In this document: positions 16,255 through 25,855 of the stretch, piece after piece
Layout of the letters: each line of letters opens with the position of its first letter
Numbering within the stretch: position 1 is the stretch's first letter
Assembly (NCBI GenBank): GCA_902810075.1
Contig: LR778135.1
Span: 1,984,001-2,048,000, forward strand
Direction of reading: 5' to 3'
Length of the DNA stretch: 64,000 nt
DNA from: Ruminococcaceae bacterium BL-6
GTDB lineage: Bacteria > Bacillota > Clostridia > Oscillospirales > Acutalibacteraceae
The notes under the pieces: generated by a model
The model's input: only the letters and a program-made list of their open reading frames with translations
Database searches by the model: none
Told to the model about the DNA's origin: nothing
Made by a program: the position numbers and the translations under genes

Positions 16255-16982
16255 CGTCTTCCTCCTTGTATCGCGTTCTCTGATTTTCCCATCCGCTTCT
16301 TCAGTTCCCGCTCCGCCTGGGGCAGCCGGAGATACACGGGGGCCAGCGCGGCCGGGGTCACCGTTTTTCCCTGTAAAAAAGCTTCATAAGCGACCAGCGC
16401 GACGCCGGACGCGCGCTGATAAAGCAGCGGCTCCGGCGGCAAAACGGCGGAAAGCTTCTGAAACCCGCTTTTATTATAGCACAATTTCGCGCCGTCTCCA
16501 ACAAGAAATAACGGTTTGGGATATTTTTCGCACTCGCGCGACAAATCCTCGATGGAGAGCGCGCGGTCCGGCGTGAGACGGCGCAACTTTCCATCCCCCG
16601 CTTCAAAAACGGCGTTATAGACCTGCCCGCACCGCGCATCCATCACCGCGCAGACGGTGGCTTCCAGGCAGCTCAGGTTGCGTGCCATGGCTTCCAGCGC
16701 GGAAACGCCGGCGCAGGGCCTGTCCTGCGCCATCGCCATCCCCTTGATGCACGAAATGCCGATGCGCACGCCGGTAAACGAACCGGGGCCGGCGGAAACG
16801 GCGAACAGGCCGATCTCCCCGATTTTGCTCCCGGTGCTTTCGAGCACCCCGCTCACCATGGGCATCAGGGTCTGGCTGTGGGTGCGGCGCGTGTTGGTGA
16901 AAAACTCCCCCAGCAGCTTCCCATCCTCCAGAACGGCGGCGGAAGCGGCGACCGCCGTGGAATCGACGGCAAGAATCTTCAT
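16251..16982 (-). CDS. tsaB: tRNA threonylcarbamoyladenosine biosynthesis protein TsaB
   Basis: A 243-residue ASKHA-fold protein: [21 protein letters not shown] at the N-terminus, HSQTLMPMV, and [20 protein letters not shown] (about 66-85), all TsaB hallmarks. It forms the TsaB-TsaD-TsaE machinery that places t6A at position 37 of ANN-decoding tRNAs. It overlaps tsaE by 4 bases upstream and rpiB::upp by 4 bases downstream, so the three are translationally coupled. The C-terminal region is longer than in some orthologues. TsaD is not in this window. Confidence 0.95.
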   Translation of the reverse strand: MKILAVDSTAVAASAAVLEDGKLLGEFFTNTRRTHSQTLMPMVSGVLESTGSKIGEIGLFAVSAGPGSFTGVRIGISCIKGMAMAQDRPCAGVSALEAMARNLSCLEATVCAVMDARCGQVYNAVFEAGDGKLRRLTPDRALSIEDLSRECEKYPKPLFLVGDGAKLCYNKSGFQKLSAVLPPEPLLYQRASGVALVAYEAFLQGKTVTPAALAPVYLRLPQAERELKKRMGKSENAIQGGRR

Positions 16983-17407
16983 GGTTTTATCCCCTCCAAA
17001 TGAAAGACGCGCTCACATTCCGTTTTCCCCGGCCCGATCGCGATGCGCACAGCATCCGGCGGAAGCGCGCCCTCGATATTTTCGCTCCATTCGATGACCA
17101 GCACCGCGCCGGTATCCAGATAATCGAAAAAGCCGGTCGAATAAAGGTCATCCCAGCCGTCGACCCGGAACATGTCGAAATGGTAAACCGTCAGGCGCCC
17201 GTGGTATTCGTTGACCAGGGCGAAGGTGGGGCTGCTCACTCCGGAAGAAATGCCCAGCCCGGCCGCAAGGCCGCGCGTAAAGACGGTTTTTCCCATCCCC
17301 ATGCCGCCGAAAAGCGCAAGCACTTCACCGCCCCGAAGCTTTGACGCGATTTTCCTGCCCAACTCTTCCGTTTCGGCCGGAGACGACGTCGTAATATCCA
17401 AATTCAA
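16979..17407 (-). CDS. tsaE: tRNA threonylcarbamoyladenosine biosynthesis ATPase TsaE
   Basis: A 142-residue P-loop ATPase: Walker A GGMGMGKT at 34-41, the TsaE motif [11 protein letters not shown], and [22 protein letters not shown]. It drives t6A synthesis cycles with TsaB and TsaD. The start is a TTG at 17407 with AAAGGAG 5 bases upstream; no ATG is available there. It follows fhs by 63 bases on the same strand. Confidence 0.95.
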   Translation of the reverse strand: MNLDITTSSPAETEELGRKIASKLRGGEVLALFGGMGMGKTVFTRGLAAGLGISSGVSSPTFALVNEYHGRLTVYHFDMFRVDGWDDLYSTGFFDYLDTGAVLVIEWSENIEGALPPDAVRIAIGPGKTECERVFHLEGIKP

Positions 17408-17470
17408 AGATTCTCCTTTCGGCAGAGCAATTCCGCTTTCATTGCAAACCAGGATTCGTTTTCGGCCCGG

Positions 17471-19138
17471 TCAGAACAGGCCGGAAATGACCCCGTTTTC
17501 ATCCACGTCGATGTTCTGCGCCGCCGGCTGCTTCGGCAGGCCGGGCATCGTCAGGATATTCCCCGCGTAGGCGACGACGAATCCCGCGCCGTTCGACAGG
17601 CTCAGGTCGCGTATCGTGATGTCGAATCCGGTCGGCCGCCCCAGGAGCGAGGCGTCATCCGAAAGGGAATACTGCGTTTTGGCGATGCACACAGGCAGCC
17701 TGTCCCCGCCGAGCTTCCGGATCTCCTCAAGCGACTTCTGGGCGGCCGCCGTGTAGGAGACGCCGCGCGCGCCGTAGATTTCCGCGGCGATGCGCGCGAT
17801 CTTTTCTTTCAGCGGCAGCTCCAGCGGATAAAGGAGCTGAAAACGGGAGGGCCGCTCCGCCGCGCGGCAGACCTTCTCGGCAAGGTCTGTTCCCCCTTCC
17901 CCGCCCTTTTCGTATCCCTCGAAAACGGAGAATTCCGCGCCGTTTTCCCGGCAGTAGCGCTCGATGAAAGAAAGCTCTGACGGCGTATCGTTGGGGAAGC
18001 GGTTGATGGCGACCACGACCGGCAGGCCGTATTTTCTCATGTTCTCGATGTGCTTGCCCAGATTGGCCGCGCCTTTTTCCAGCGCCGCCGGATTTTCGGC
18101 TCCGAGCTCCCCCTTCGGGACGCCGCCGTTGTATTTCAGCGCCCGGGCGGTGGCGACCAGCACCACCGCCGCCGGGGAAAGCCCTGCCATGCGGCATTTG
18201 ATGTCGAAAAACTTTTCTGCGCCCAGGTCGGAGCCGAAGCCCGCCTCGGTGATGCAGTAATCCCCCAGCTTCAGGGCGAGGCGCGTGGCTCGCACCGAAT
18301 TGCAGCCGTGCGCGATATTGGCGAACGGCCCGCCGTGGATGATCGCCGGGGTGTTTTCCAGCGTCTGCACCAGATTGGGGTTGACCGCATCCTTCAGCAG
18401 GGCAGCCATGGCCCCCTGCGCCTTCAGGTCGCCGGCGTAGACCGGCTCGCCGCCGAACGTGTACGCGACGAGGATTTTTCCCAGCCTTTGCTTCAGGTCC
18501 CCAAGGTCGGAAGCGAGGCACAGGATCGCCATCGCCTCGCTCGCCACGGTGATAAGGAAGCCATCCTCGCGCGGGACGCCGTTGGCCTTGCCGCCCAGCC
18601 CAACGACGATGTTGCGCAGGGCGCGGTCGTTCATGTCGAGGCAGCGGCGGATCAGGATGCGGCGCGGATCGATTCCGAGCGCGTTCCCCTGCTGGATGTG
18701 GTTGTCGAGAAGCGCGCAGAGCAGGTTGTTCGCGCTGGTCAGCGCGTGCATGTCGCCCGTAAAGTGCAGGTTGATGTCCTCCATCGGCACGACCTGCGCG
18801 TAGCCGCCGCCAGCCGCGCCGCCCTTGATGCCGAACACGGGGCCGAGCGAGGGCTCGCGCAGCGCCAGCACGGCTTTTTTCCCGATCTTCGCCATGGCCT
18901 CGCCGAGGCCCGCCGTCGTCGTCGTCTTCCCCTCGCCCGCCGGGGTGGGGTTGATCGCCGTGACGAGGATCAGCTTTCCGTCCGGCCTGTCCGCCAGCCG
19001 CCGGAAAAGGGAATCGTTCAGCTTGGCCTTGTACCGCCCGTAAGGCTCAAGCTCCTCCTCCCGGATTCCAAGCCCGCGCGCGATCTCCGAAATCGGGCGC
19101 ATCCCGGCCTTTTGTGCAATTTCAATGTCCGTCAGCAT
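17471..19138 (-). CDS. fhs: Formate-tetrahydrofolate ligase
   Basis: A 555-residue enzyme that uses ATP to join formate and tetrahydrofolate to 10-formyl-THF, feeding purine synthesis and, in acetogens, the methyl branch of the Wood-Ljungdahl pathway. Seen: the P-loop [11 protein letters not shown] (about 65-75), [33 protein letters not shown], and [15 protein letters not shown]. Length is standard. ATG 19138 follows TAAGGAG; a -10-like TATAAT lies at 19176-19171 without a good -35. First gene of fhs-tsaE-tsaB-rpiB::upp on the minus strand. Confidence 0.97.
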   Translation of the reverse strand: MLTDIEIAQKAGMRPISEIARGLGIREEELEPYGRYKAKLNDSLFRRLADRPDGKLILVTAINPTPAGEGKTTTTAGLGEAMAKIGKKAVLALREPSLGPVFGIKGGAAGGGYAQVVPMEDINLHFTGDMHALTSANNLLCALLDNHIQQGNALGIDPRRILIRRCLDMNDRALRNIVVGLGGKANGVPREDGFLITVASEAMAILCLASDLGDLKQRLGKILVAYTFGGEPVYAGDLKAQGAMAALLKDAVNPNLVQTLENTPAIIHGGPFANIAHGCNSVRATRLALKLGDYCITEAGFGSDLGAEKFFDIKCRMAGLSPAAVVLVATARALKYNGGVPKGELGAENPAALEKGAANLGKHIENMRKYGLPVVVAINRFPNDTPSELSFIERYCRENGAEFSVFEGYEKGGEGGTDLAEKVCRAAERPSRFQLLYPLELPLKEKIARIAAEIYGARGVSYTAAAQKSLEEIRKLGGDRLPVCIAKTQYSLSDDASLLGRPTGFDITIRDLSLSNGAGFVVAYAGNILTMPGLPKQPAAQNIDVDENGVISGLF

Positions 19139-19207
19139 ATTTCCGTCTCCTTACACAAAATATAGAAAAAATTATACCACAACGGGGCGCGGGAAAAAAG
19201 TATTTGC

Positions 19208-19236
19208 TTGAACTTTATTGCTTTTGATTCTATAAT
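19208..19236 (+). promoter_or_regulatory. Promoter of the RodA/FtsW gene
   Basis: TTGAAC (19208-19213), 17 bases, TATAAT (19231-19236). It rules out the in-frame ATG at 19208 as the start. Confidence 0.7.
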
Positions 19237-19255
19237 AGGGACAAGAGGTGAATTT

Positions 19256-20404
19256 ATGTCCAGAGTTCTTCAGTCGTTCCAGTCCTATCTCAGGCGCACG
19301 AACAAGCCGCTTTGGCTGATTATGATATCGATTTCCGTTTACGGGCTGCTTCTGGTCGCGAGCGTGAACCGCGCTTTGACCACAAACTACTTCAAGACGC
19401 AGCTCGTCGCGGTGATTCTCGGTTATATCGCGGCGGTGCTTCTGACCAGGCTGGATTACCGCGAGATTTCCAACTACTGGTATCTGGCGGCCGGGTTCTG
19501 TACCTTTCTGATCGTCTATACCCTGATTTTCGGCGTTTCCGCGACGGGAAGCTCGGGCGTAAACGCCCGGGCTTGGATCGAGCTGCCCGGCGGCACCACG
19601 TTCCAGCCGTCGGAGCTTGCCAAAATCGGGTTTATGATTACCTTTTCCAAGCATCTTTCCGTATTGAAGAAGCACGATCTTCTCCAGCATCCCCTCTTCG
19701 TCTGCTCGCTCGGCCTTCACGCCCTGATCCCGATCGTGCTGACGCATCTTCAGGGCGACGACGGCGCGGCGGTGATTTTTTTCTGCATGTTCCTCGCCAT
19801 GTCCTTTGCCGCGGGCGTTCAGTTCCGCTATTTTGCGGCCGTTTTCGGGGCCATCCTGATCATGGCGCCGCTCGCGTGGAAGTACGTATTGGCCGACTAC
19901 CAGAAAAAACGCTTCCTCTATATGATGAATCCCGAGGCGGACCCGCTCGGCCTTGGGTTCCAGCAGATTCAGGGCAAAATTTCGATCGGCTCCGGCCGGC
20001 TTTGGGGGCAGGGCCTGTTCAACGGCCCGCGCGTCGCGCGGAATACGGTTTCGCTTCAGCACAGCGATTTTATTTTTTCCGTGGCCGGCGAGGAGCTCGG
20101 CTTTCTGGGCTGCTCCCTGATTATTATACTCCTTTTTGCCCTTTTGATCGGCACTTTGTACTGCGCGAGGAAATCCAGCGATGACTTGGGCACCTGCCTT
20201 TGCTTCGGCTTTTTCGGAATGATCGCGTCGCAGTCGATTTTCAACCTGGGCATGTGCCTGAGCCTTCTGCCGGTCATGGGGGTGACCCTCCCGTTCTTCA
20301 GCGCCGGCGGCTCCTCCACCGTCTGCTTTTATCTGGGGTACGGGCTGGTGCAGAGCGTCTACCTGTATAAAGACGACAGCGACAAGGTGAAGCTGCGGCT
20401 GTAA
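19256..20404 (+). CDS. RodA/FtsW/SpoVE family SEDS peptidoglycan polymerase
   Basis: A 382-residue polytopic protein of the SEDS family, which polymerises lipid II with a class B PBP. Seen: KTQLVAVILGY, the extracellular-loop motifs NARAWIELPGGTTFQPSELAK and QHSDFIFSVAGEELGFLG, and GVTLPFFSAGGSS near the C-terminus. These fit RodA/FtsW; the short N-terminus and the loop pattern lean to RodA, but the two cannot be separated safely. ATG 19256 follows AGAGGTG; an earlier ATG at 19208 lies inside the promoter. It stands alone and ends at a strong terminator. Divergent from fhs. Confidence 0.92.
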   Translation: MSRVLQSFQSYLRRTNKPLWLIMISISVYGLLLVASVNRALTTNYFKTQLVAVILGYIAAVLLTRLDYREISNYWYLAAGFCTFLIVYTLIFGVSATGSSGVNARAWIELPGGTTFQPSELAKIGFMITFSKHLSVLKKHDLLQHPLFVCSLGLHALIPIVLTHLQGDDGAAVIFFCMFLAMSFAAGVQFRYFAAVFGAILIMAPLAWKYVLADYQKKRFLYMMNPEADPLGLGFQQIQGKISIGSGRLWGQGLFNGPRVARNTVSLQHSDFIFSVAGEELGFLGCSLIIILLFALLIGTLYCARKSSDDLGTCLCFGFFGMIASQSIFNLGMCLSLLPVMGVTLPFFSAGGSSTVCFYLGYGLVQSVYLYKDDSDKVKLRL

Positions 20405-20420
20405 ATCCGAATTCCATCAA

Positions 20421-20460
20421 AACTCCCGGTTCCTTTAAAAAAAGGAGCCGGGAGTTTTTT
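20421..20460 (+). terminator. Terminator of the RodA/FtsW gene
   Basis: AACTCCCGG.TCCTTT pairs with AAGGA.CCGGGAGTT and runs into TTTTTT. The 33-residue minus-strand gene ends inside this hairpin. Confidence 0.88.
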
Positions 20461-20536
20461 GAGCTTTCACGAGAATATCAACTGCATCTGCAATCTTCGC
20501 TGAAAGCTGAAAATACATTTTCTTATAATCCGGCAT
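20435..20536 (-). CDS. 33-residue conserved-type small protein
   Basis: Thirty-four codons from ATG 20536 to TAA 20437-20435, product beginning MPDYKKMYFQLSAKIADAVD and ending PGSFF. The MPxYKxMYxxL..A..DAI..L..AQ pattern is familiar from short uncharacterised proteins of Firmicutes, which usually run to about 45-60 residues, so this copy looks shortened: its last codons and stop are formed by the rodA terminator sequence. Strong AAGGAGG start site and a consensus promoter (20574-20602) support expression. Function unknown. Divergent from the ribbon-helix-helix gene. Confidence 0.65.
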   Translation of the reverse strand: MPDYKKMYFQLSAKIADAVDILVKAQKTPGSFF

Positions 20537-20573
20537 ACCAAGGCCTCCTTAATATATTCTTATCTATGATTAT

Positions 20574-20602
20574 ATGATATGGTGATATCACCTTGCTGTC
20601 AA
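20574..20602 (-). promoter_or_regulatory. Promoter with palindromic operator before the 33-residue gene
   Basis: Minus strand TTGACA (20602-20597), 17 bases, TATCAT (20579-20574). A perfect 12-base palindrome GGTGATATCACC (20581-20592) fills the spacer between -35 and -10, the place where a repressor would block RNA polymerase. The divergent ribbon-helix-helix protein is the obvious candidate. Confidence 0.7.
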
Positions 20603-20660
20603 TCCCGTTATGCAAGAGTTTCCTATGCTACCCTAAAAGTGACAACAAAAGGAGGTCTGT

Positions 20661-20852
20661 ATGATGCCGTCCAATTTACCGCAGTTTACCCTCCGCATCG
20701 AACCCGAGCTGCTGGCAAAGCTGCGCTACATCGCGGAATACCACGCGCGCTCGGCCGACCGGGAAGTGGAGATGCTGATCAGGAGGCACGTTGAAAATTT
20801 CAAACGGGCGCATGGGAAGATCACTCCCAAAGACGGTCCTGTTTCCTCTTGA
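20661..20852 (+). CDS. Arc-family ribbon-helix-helix DNA-binding protein
   Basis: A 63-residue protein: LPQFTLRIEPELLAKLRYIA (beta strand plus first helix) and SADREVEMLIRRHVENFKR (second helix), the Arc/MetJ-like fold that binds DNA as a dimer through the TLR strand. ATG 20661 follows AAAGGAGG. It probably binds GGTGATATCACC in the divergent promoter. Its 3' end overlaps the convergent DUF3006 gene by 32 bases. Confidence 0.85.
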   Translation: MMPSNLPQFTLRIEPELLAKLRYIAEYHARSADREVEMLIRRHVENFKRAHGKITPKDGPVSS

Positions 20853-21039
20853 TCCTGCCGCGGCGCGCCTGCGTTTTTTCCGCATTGACCGAAAGGGTCC
20901 CGTCGTCGCTGATCTCCAGCACATCCCCTTCGCCCGCCTCTTTCGGCAGCTCCGCGGTCTCTATGGCAAAAAACTTTTTTTCCTCATCCTCGCAAATCGC
21001 ATAAGTTCCTTCAAAGCGGTCGATGATCAGGGTCTTCAT
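20821..21039 (-). CDS. DUF3006 family protein
   Basis: A 72-residue acidic protein starting MKTLIIDRFEGTYAICEDEE, with FAIETAELPKEAGEGDVLEI, matching DUF3006. It begins 5 bases after the ComEC-like hydrolase gene ends, a pairing seen repeatedly in Firmicutes, but its role is unknown. I chose ATG 21039, behind AAAGGTGAT, over an upstream ATG at 21048. Its last 32 bases overlap the convergent ribbon-helix-helix gene. Confidence 0.8.
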   Translation of the reverse strand: MKTLIIDRFEGTYAICEDEEKKFFAIETAELPKEAGEGDVLEISDDGTLSVNAEKTQARRGRIKRKQDRLWE

Positions 21040-21044
21040 GGAAA

Positions 21045-21986
21045 TCACCTTTCTGTTTTTGGAATGATTTGTTTTCCGTCGCTCAGATAAAGCAGCGTGC
21101 CGCTCACGTCCGTGCGGCTGACGACGGCGCCCATGCGGGAGAGACGGCCGAGCGCCTCTTCATCCGGCAGGCCGTTTCCATCCGCTTCCACCGAAACGGC
21201 GGCAAAGCGCGGCCTGACGGCGTCGAGAAAAGCCTGCGTGCTCGAGGTCTTGCTGCCGTGATGCCCCACCTTCAGGACGTCGGAGCGAAGCTCCGCCCCG
21301 CTTTCGAGCAGGTCGTTCTCCTCCTCCGCCTCGGCGTCCCCCATCAGCAGGAACGACGTGCCGCCGTACACAAGCCGCAGCACAATGGAATTGTCGTTGA
21401 CGGATTTGTGCGTCCGCACCGGCGCCAGCACGTGGACCGCCGCTTTGCCGAGCGAAAGCTCCTCCCCCGCCGAAAGATGTTCGGCGGGGATCTTTTTTTC
21501 GCGCAGAGTATCGACGACATCAGTATAGGCAAAATCCGACGGAGTTATGTCCGGGGGCAGCTCCGGCGTGAAAAAACGCCCTGCCGGGAATTCTTCCAGA
21601 ACGGCTTTCAGCCCGCCGATATGGTCGCTGTCCGGGTGCGTATTGACGACAAAGTCGATCTTCCGCACGCCGCGCCGGGCGAGATACCGGCAGACCTGTT
21701 CCCCCCTGTCCGGGGTCCCTCCGTCCACGAGCAGGTATTTTCCATCGCATTCCGCCAGAATGGCGTCGGCCTTGCCCACCGGCAGGACATGAAGGGCCAT
21801 GGGCGCCCCGTCGGCGTTCCGGGAGAAATCCGAAAGGCCGAACAGCGAAAAAAGCCGGTGCCATGTGCCGGAAAAGCCGCCCGGCAGCAGGGAAAAGACA
21901 GCCCCGGAAAGAAAGGCGGCCAGAAGAAAAGCAAAAGCAAGCGTACGCCTTTTCCGCTTTCCGGCCGCGGCATCCGGCTGCTCCAT
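21045..21986 (-). CDS. ComEC/Rec2-like metallo-beta-lactamase-fold hydrolase, membrane anchored
   Basis: A 313-residue protein with one N-terminal membrane helix (about 15-35) and an MBL domain (about 62-310): HVLPVGKADAILAECDG, metal-binding NTHPDSDHIGGL, MGDAEAEEENDLL and KVGHHGSKTSS. This is the extracellular nuclease-like domain found at the C-terminus of ComEC, here as a free-standing protein with no competence channel. Such proteins are thought to act on nucleic acids outside the membrane. The downstream DUF3006 gene is a frequent partner. Confidence 0.88.
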   Translation of the reverse strand: MEQPDAAAGKRKRRTLAFAFLLAAFLSGAVFSLLPGGFSGTWHRLFSLFGLSDFSRNADGAPMALHVLPVGKADAILAECDGKYLLVDGGTPDRGEQVCRYLARRGVRKIDFVVNTHPDSDHIGGLKAVLEEFPAGRFFTPELPPDITPSDFAYTDVVDTLREKKIPAEHLSAGEELSLGKAAVHVLAPVRTHKSVNDNSIVLRLVYGGTSFLLMGDAEAEEENDLLESGAELRSDVLKVGHHGSKTSSTQAFLDAVRPRFAAVSVEADGNGLPDEEALGRLSRMGAVVSRTDVSGTLLYLSDGKQIIPKTER

Positions 21987-22070
21987 CTCTGCTTCCCCCT
22001 CTTCCCGTTTTTTCCGGGGACGGCTCCGGCCCTTTTGACCGTTCGCCTCCCTGATGCGCAGACGCCCGGA

Positions 22071-24668
22071 TTATTCCTTCTGTTCGGCGCGGTCGGACTG
22101 CTGCAGGGTCATTTCCAGATACTGCTGATGGGTGATCAGCACCTGGCGCGGCTTGCTTCCCTCGTGCGGGCCGATCACGCCGAGCTGTTCCATCTCGTCG
22201 ATCAGGCGGCCCGCGCGGGCGTATCCGAGGCGCAGCCGGCGCTGAAGCAGGGACGTCGAGGCCTGTCCGGCCTCGACCACGCACTTGATCGCTTCGTTCA
22301 TCATGGGGTCGGCACTTCCCGAATCGGAGGAGCCGGATTTGTCGTTCTCCGCGGCGGCGTTCCGCTCGATCTCCTCCATGACATCCTCGCTGTATTCGGA
22401 ATCCTGCACCTTTTTGACATAAGTGACGACGGATTCGATCTCGCTGTCGCTGACGAAGCAGCCCTGGATCCGGATGGGCTTCTGCGAGCCGACCGGGGAA
22501 AACAGCATGTCGCCGCGGCCCAGAAGCTTCTCTGCCCCGCCCATGTCCAGAATCGTGCGCGAATCGACCTGCGACGACACCGCGAAAGCGATGCGGCTCG
22601 GGATATTGGCCTTGATAATGCCGGTGATGACGTCGACGGACGGGCGCTGGGTGGCGATCACAAGGTGCATCCCCGCCGCACGGGCCATCTGGGCCAGCCG
22701 GCAGATGGAATCCTCCACCTCGTTCGGCGCCGCCATCATCAGGTCGGCGAGCTCGTCGATGATGATGACGATCTGCGGCATGTTCGGCATCTGGCTGCCG
22801 TCCTCGCAGCGGTTGCCCATGCTGCGGGCCAGCTTGTTGTAAGAAGCGAGGTCGCGCACGTTGTTTTCCGCGAAGATCTTGTACCGCTTGAGCATCTCCG
22901 TCACCGCCCAGCCCAATGCGCCGGCCGCTTTGCGCGGATCCGTGACGACCGGGACGAGAAGGTGCGGGATCCCGTTGTAGATTCCGAGCTCCACCACCTT
23001 GGGGTCGACCATCAGAAAGCGGACCTGATCCGGCGTGGATTTATACAGCAGGCTGACGATCATCGAGTTGATGCACACGGATTTTCCGGAGCCCGTGGAG
23101 CCCGCGATGAGCAGATGGGGCATTTTCGCAAGGTCGGTCACGGCGGGCGCGCCTGCGATGTCGCGCCCGAGCGCGACGGTGAGGCGGCTTTTTGCCACGG
23201 CGAACGCGTTGGATTCGACCAGATCCCTCATGCGGACGATATTGACGTTTTTGTTCGGCACCTCGATGCCCACCGCCGCCTTCCCGGGAATCGGGGCCTC
23301 GATCCGCACGGCGGACGCCGCGAGATTCATCGCGATGTCGTCGGACAGGTTCGTGATCTTACTGATTTTTACGCCCGCCGCCGGCTGCAGCTCGTAACGG
23401 GTGACGGCAGGCCCCCTGCTGATGTTGACGATTTTGGTCTGCACGCCGAAGCTTTTCAGCGTGTTGACCAGCCTCTGCCCGCTTGTTTGGAGCTCCATCG
23501 TAATGTCGGACTGATTGCCCGCCTTCGTCGTTTCCAGCATGGAAACGGGCGGAAAATGGTACCCTTCCTTCGGGGACTCCTCCGGCTCGGCGAGATGCGC
23601 GGCGCTTTCACGCGCCGCGCTCTGCAGCATGGCGGCCTTCTGCACAAAAGCGGCCGCGGCCGCCGCGCTGCCGGAGGAGTCGCCCGCGGGAGCCGGATGC
23701 TCCGGAGCAACGGGGACCGTCTGCGCCGCGGCTGCCGGCACCGGCGGGACGCCGGCGGAAACGGGGGCCGCAGGCGCCGCGGCCGGCGGGGCGGGCTCCT
23801 GCGGCACAGGCGCCGCCGCGTTGGGGGTTTTCATATTGAACACCTTTTCCAGGCGCTCCAGCGTCTTGTTCTTTCCCTTTGCGGGCGCGGAGGGATTTCC
23901 CGATTTCACCGGATGCTCCGGGAGCTCGTCCGCATCCAGCGGAATATCGATGTTCTCGTCCCGCTCCCGCTCCTCCAGAAGGCGGCGGTGCTCCCGCACC
24001 GCGCCGATATTTTCCGTAACGGCGTTCATCGGCCTTGTCACGGTGCGGAACAGCTGGATCAGCCCGGTGCCCGTCAGGATCATCACCATGACGAACAGGA
24101 TCAGCACGATCACAATTTTGGAGCCGATGGAGCCGAGCACCGAAACGAACAGGTTCCCCACCAGCCCGCTGATCAGGCCCGCGCCCCGCTGCTGGGTCCC
24201 CTGCGTGTAAAGCGTTTTCAGATGGTTCCAGTACGTCCCATCCCGCTGGGCGAACGCCGCCGCGCCGAAAATATAAACGGAAGCACAGAACAGGATGATG
24301 ATGGCGACCATCATCCCCACCTTGAACCCCATATTGCCGCGAGGGCGTTCCAGCGCCGTGACAATGGATATGTAAAGAAGAAGAACCGGCCACAGAATGG
24401 CACAGTTCCCGAAAAGCCCCAGCATCACATTGTGCATCCAGAGCCAGACGTGGTCGCCGCGGATCAGGATCAGGCACGCCGACAGCACCGATACCGCGAA
24501 CATCACGACCGCCGTTCTCTCGTTGATGCGGTGCAGTTCTTCCGCGCTGCGCGTCTCTTTTCCAGACGTGCGCTTCTGCGCGTGGGCGGGCCCGGCTCTT
24601 CGGTAGGCGGGGCGTTTCCCCGCCTTTTTTGCTGCGGACCGGCCGCGGACAGGTCTTTGATTGGCCAC
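22071..24668 (-). CDS. ftsK: FtsK/SpoIIIE DNA translocase
   Basis: An 865-residue translocase that pumps chromosomal DNA through the closing septum or into the forespore. Layout: basic N-terminus, four membrane helices (about 51-210), a Pro/Ala-rich linker (about 256-345), the alpha-beta motor domain with Walker A GSTGSGKS (about 523-530) and Walker [13 protein letters not shown], and the C-terminal gamma domain ([22 protein letters not shown]) that reads the polarity sequence. I prefer the GTG at 24668, behind AGGAGG; an ATG at 24755 would add 29 residues with no ribosome binding site. SpoIIIE and FtsK cannot be told apart here. Confidence 0.95.
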   Translation of the reverse strand: MANQRPVRGRSAAKKAGKRPAYRRAGPAHAQKRTSGKETRSAEELHRINERTAVVMFAVSVLSACLILIRGDHVWLWMHNVMLGLFGNCAILWPVLLLYISIVTALERPRGNMGFKVGMMVAIIILFCASVYIFGAAAFAQRDGTYWNHLKTLYTQGTQQRGAGLISGLVGNLFVSVLGSIGSKIVIVLILFVMVMILTGTGLIQLFRTVTRPMNAVTENIGAVREHRRLLEERERDENIDIPLDADELPEHPVKSGNPSAPAKGKNKTLERLEKVFNMKTPNAAAPVPQEPAPPAAAPAAPVSAGVPPVPAAAAQTVPVAPEHPAPAGDSSGSAAAAAAFVQKAAMLQSAARESAAHLAEPEESPKEGYHFPPVSMLETTKAGNQSDITMELQTSGQRLVNTLKSFGVQTKIVNISRGPAVTRYELQPAAGVKISKITNLSDDIAMNLAASAVRIEAPIPGKAAVGIEVPNKNVNIVRMRDLVESNAFAVAKSRLTVALGRDIAGAPAVTDLAKMPHLLIAGSTGSGKSVCINSMIVSLLYKSTPDQVRFLMVDPKVVELGIYNGIPHLLVPVVTDPRKAAGALGWAVTEMLKRYKIFAENNVRDLASYNKLARSMGNRCEDGSQMPNMPQIVIIIDELADLMMAAPNEVEDSICRLAQMARAAGMHLVIATQRPSVDVITGIIKANIPSRIAFAVSSQVDSRTILDMGGAEKLLGRGDMLFSPVGSQKPIRIQGCFVSDSEIESVVTYVKKVQDSEYSEDVMEEIERNAAAENDKSGSSDSGSADPMMNEAIKCVVEAGQASTSLLQRRLRLGYARAGRLIDEMEQLGVIGPHEGSKPRQVLITHQQYLEMTLQQSDRAEQKE

Positions 24669-24835
24669 TCCTTGATCCTCCTGTTCTTTATTTTCCCGAT
24701 TGCGGGCCAAATACGCCGCCCTTCGTCTGCGGCGAAGGACGGTACATTCGGCCATGCAGTCTGAAATGAAATCATCGTCGTAAAAATTATGAATCAGCCA
24801 CTGGTCTGCGCTTCCTTATGAAGCGCGGCCGCCGA

Positions 24836-25789
24836 TCAGAATCCCAGCGCGCAAAGCGGCGCGACGGCCGCTTTCACCAGCGAGAAATCGACGCCGGTGC
24901 CGTGCTCGATGATTCCGAGCACGATCACGAGGATGCCGAGAATCATCGTGTAGCAGGCGAACACCCCCAGCCGGTCGGAAGCCACCATCCAGCGCAGAAG
25001 CTTGATGGCGAAAAAGCCGACCACGGCGGAGGAAAGGATGCCCGCAAAGAGGGGGGCGAACCCGATGGCTACGGGGGCATGAACCGCATCCTTCAGCTCC
25101 AGCGCCGCGGCGGCGATGATGGCCGGAATCCCCAGCACAAAGGAATAGTCCAACGCCGCCTGGCGGCTGATGCCGCGCATCAGGCCCACGGAAAGCGTGG
25201 AGCCAGAGCGGGAAAGCCCCGGGAAAACAGCCGCCACGCACTGGGCAAAGCCCACGCAGAGCGCATCGGCCGTGTGGAAGCTCCTTCTGCCGGACCTTCC
25301 GCCCGATTTCCGCGCGGCCGCCGAATTCCTTCTGGTCGCAATAATCCCGAAGATCAGCAGAACGGATGTCGCCACAAGCGCACAGCCCTCCACGACGATA
25401 TCGTTGTCCGTCGCCCAGAGATCGGCGTAATCCTTGATCTGGTACCCGGTTCCGGGGACGGGAAGGAACAGAAGGAAAAGCGGCAGAAGCCCGATGATCA
25501 GCATCATCAGGAGCCTGCGGTCGGGATCCATGCGGCTCCAATGGAACCGCCCGGTGAACACATCCCGGATCAGCCCGAAAAGCGACAGGATCAGCCGCCA
25601 GACCAGCCTGCGGTACACGATCAGAACGGCAAGCAGCGTGCCGATATGGAGCATGACGTCGAACAGAAGGCTTTCCACCTTCACCCCCATAAAGTGCTGT
25701 GCCAGGGAAAGATGCCCGCTGCTGGAAACCGGAAGAAATTCCGTCAGTCCCTGTATGATCCCTTGAATGACCGCCTGCATCACGCTCAA
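24836..25789 (-). CDS. uppP: Undecaprenyl-diphosphatase UppP (BacA)
   Basis: A 317-residue polytopic enzyme that recycles undecaprenyl diphosphate for cell-wall synthesis and gives bacitracin resistance. Both signature regions are present: QGLTEFLPVSSSGH near the N-terminus and FPGLSRSGSTLSVGLMRG near the middle. The start is probably TTG 25789, 8 bases after GGAGG; another TTG at 25804 overlaps that site. It lies between tepA and ftsK on the same strand, with 66 bases to tepA upstream. Confidence 0.95.
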   Translation of the reverse strand: MSVMQAVIQGIIQGLTEFLPVSSSGHLSLAQHFMGVKVESLLFDVMLHIGTLLAVLIVYRRLVWRLILSLFGLIRDVFTGRFHWSRMDPDRRLLMMLIIGLLPLFLLFLPVPGTGYQIKDYADLWATDNDIVVEGCALVATSVLLIFGIIATRRNSAAARKSGGRSGRRSFHTADALCVGFAQCVAAVFPGLSRSGSTLSVGLMRGISRQAALDYSFVLGIPAIIAAAALELKDAVHAPVAIGFAPLFAGILSSAVVGFFAIKLLRWMVASDRLGVFACYTMILGILVIVLGIIEHGTGVDFSLVKAAVAPLCALGF

Positions 25790-25855
25790 TGTAAAGTCCT
25801 CCAACCTTATGTATTTGGCGGCGCGCCGCCAAAGCAGAACGCACGCCCTCTTTTC

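Noticed and set aside
21069..24764. Plus-strand 1231-codon open frame opposite the hydrolase and ftsK
   Set aside because: Antisense shadow of FtsK and the MBL protein; composition is Arg/His/Asp-rich with no recognisable fold.
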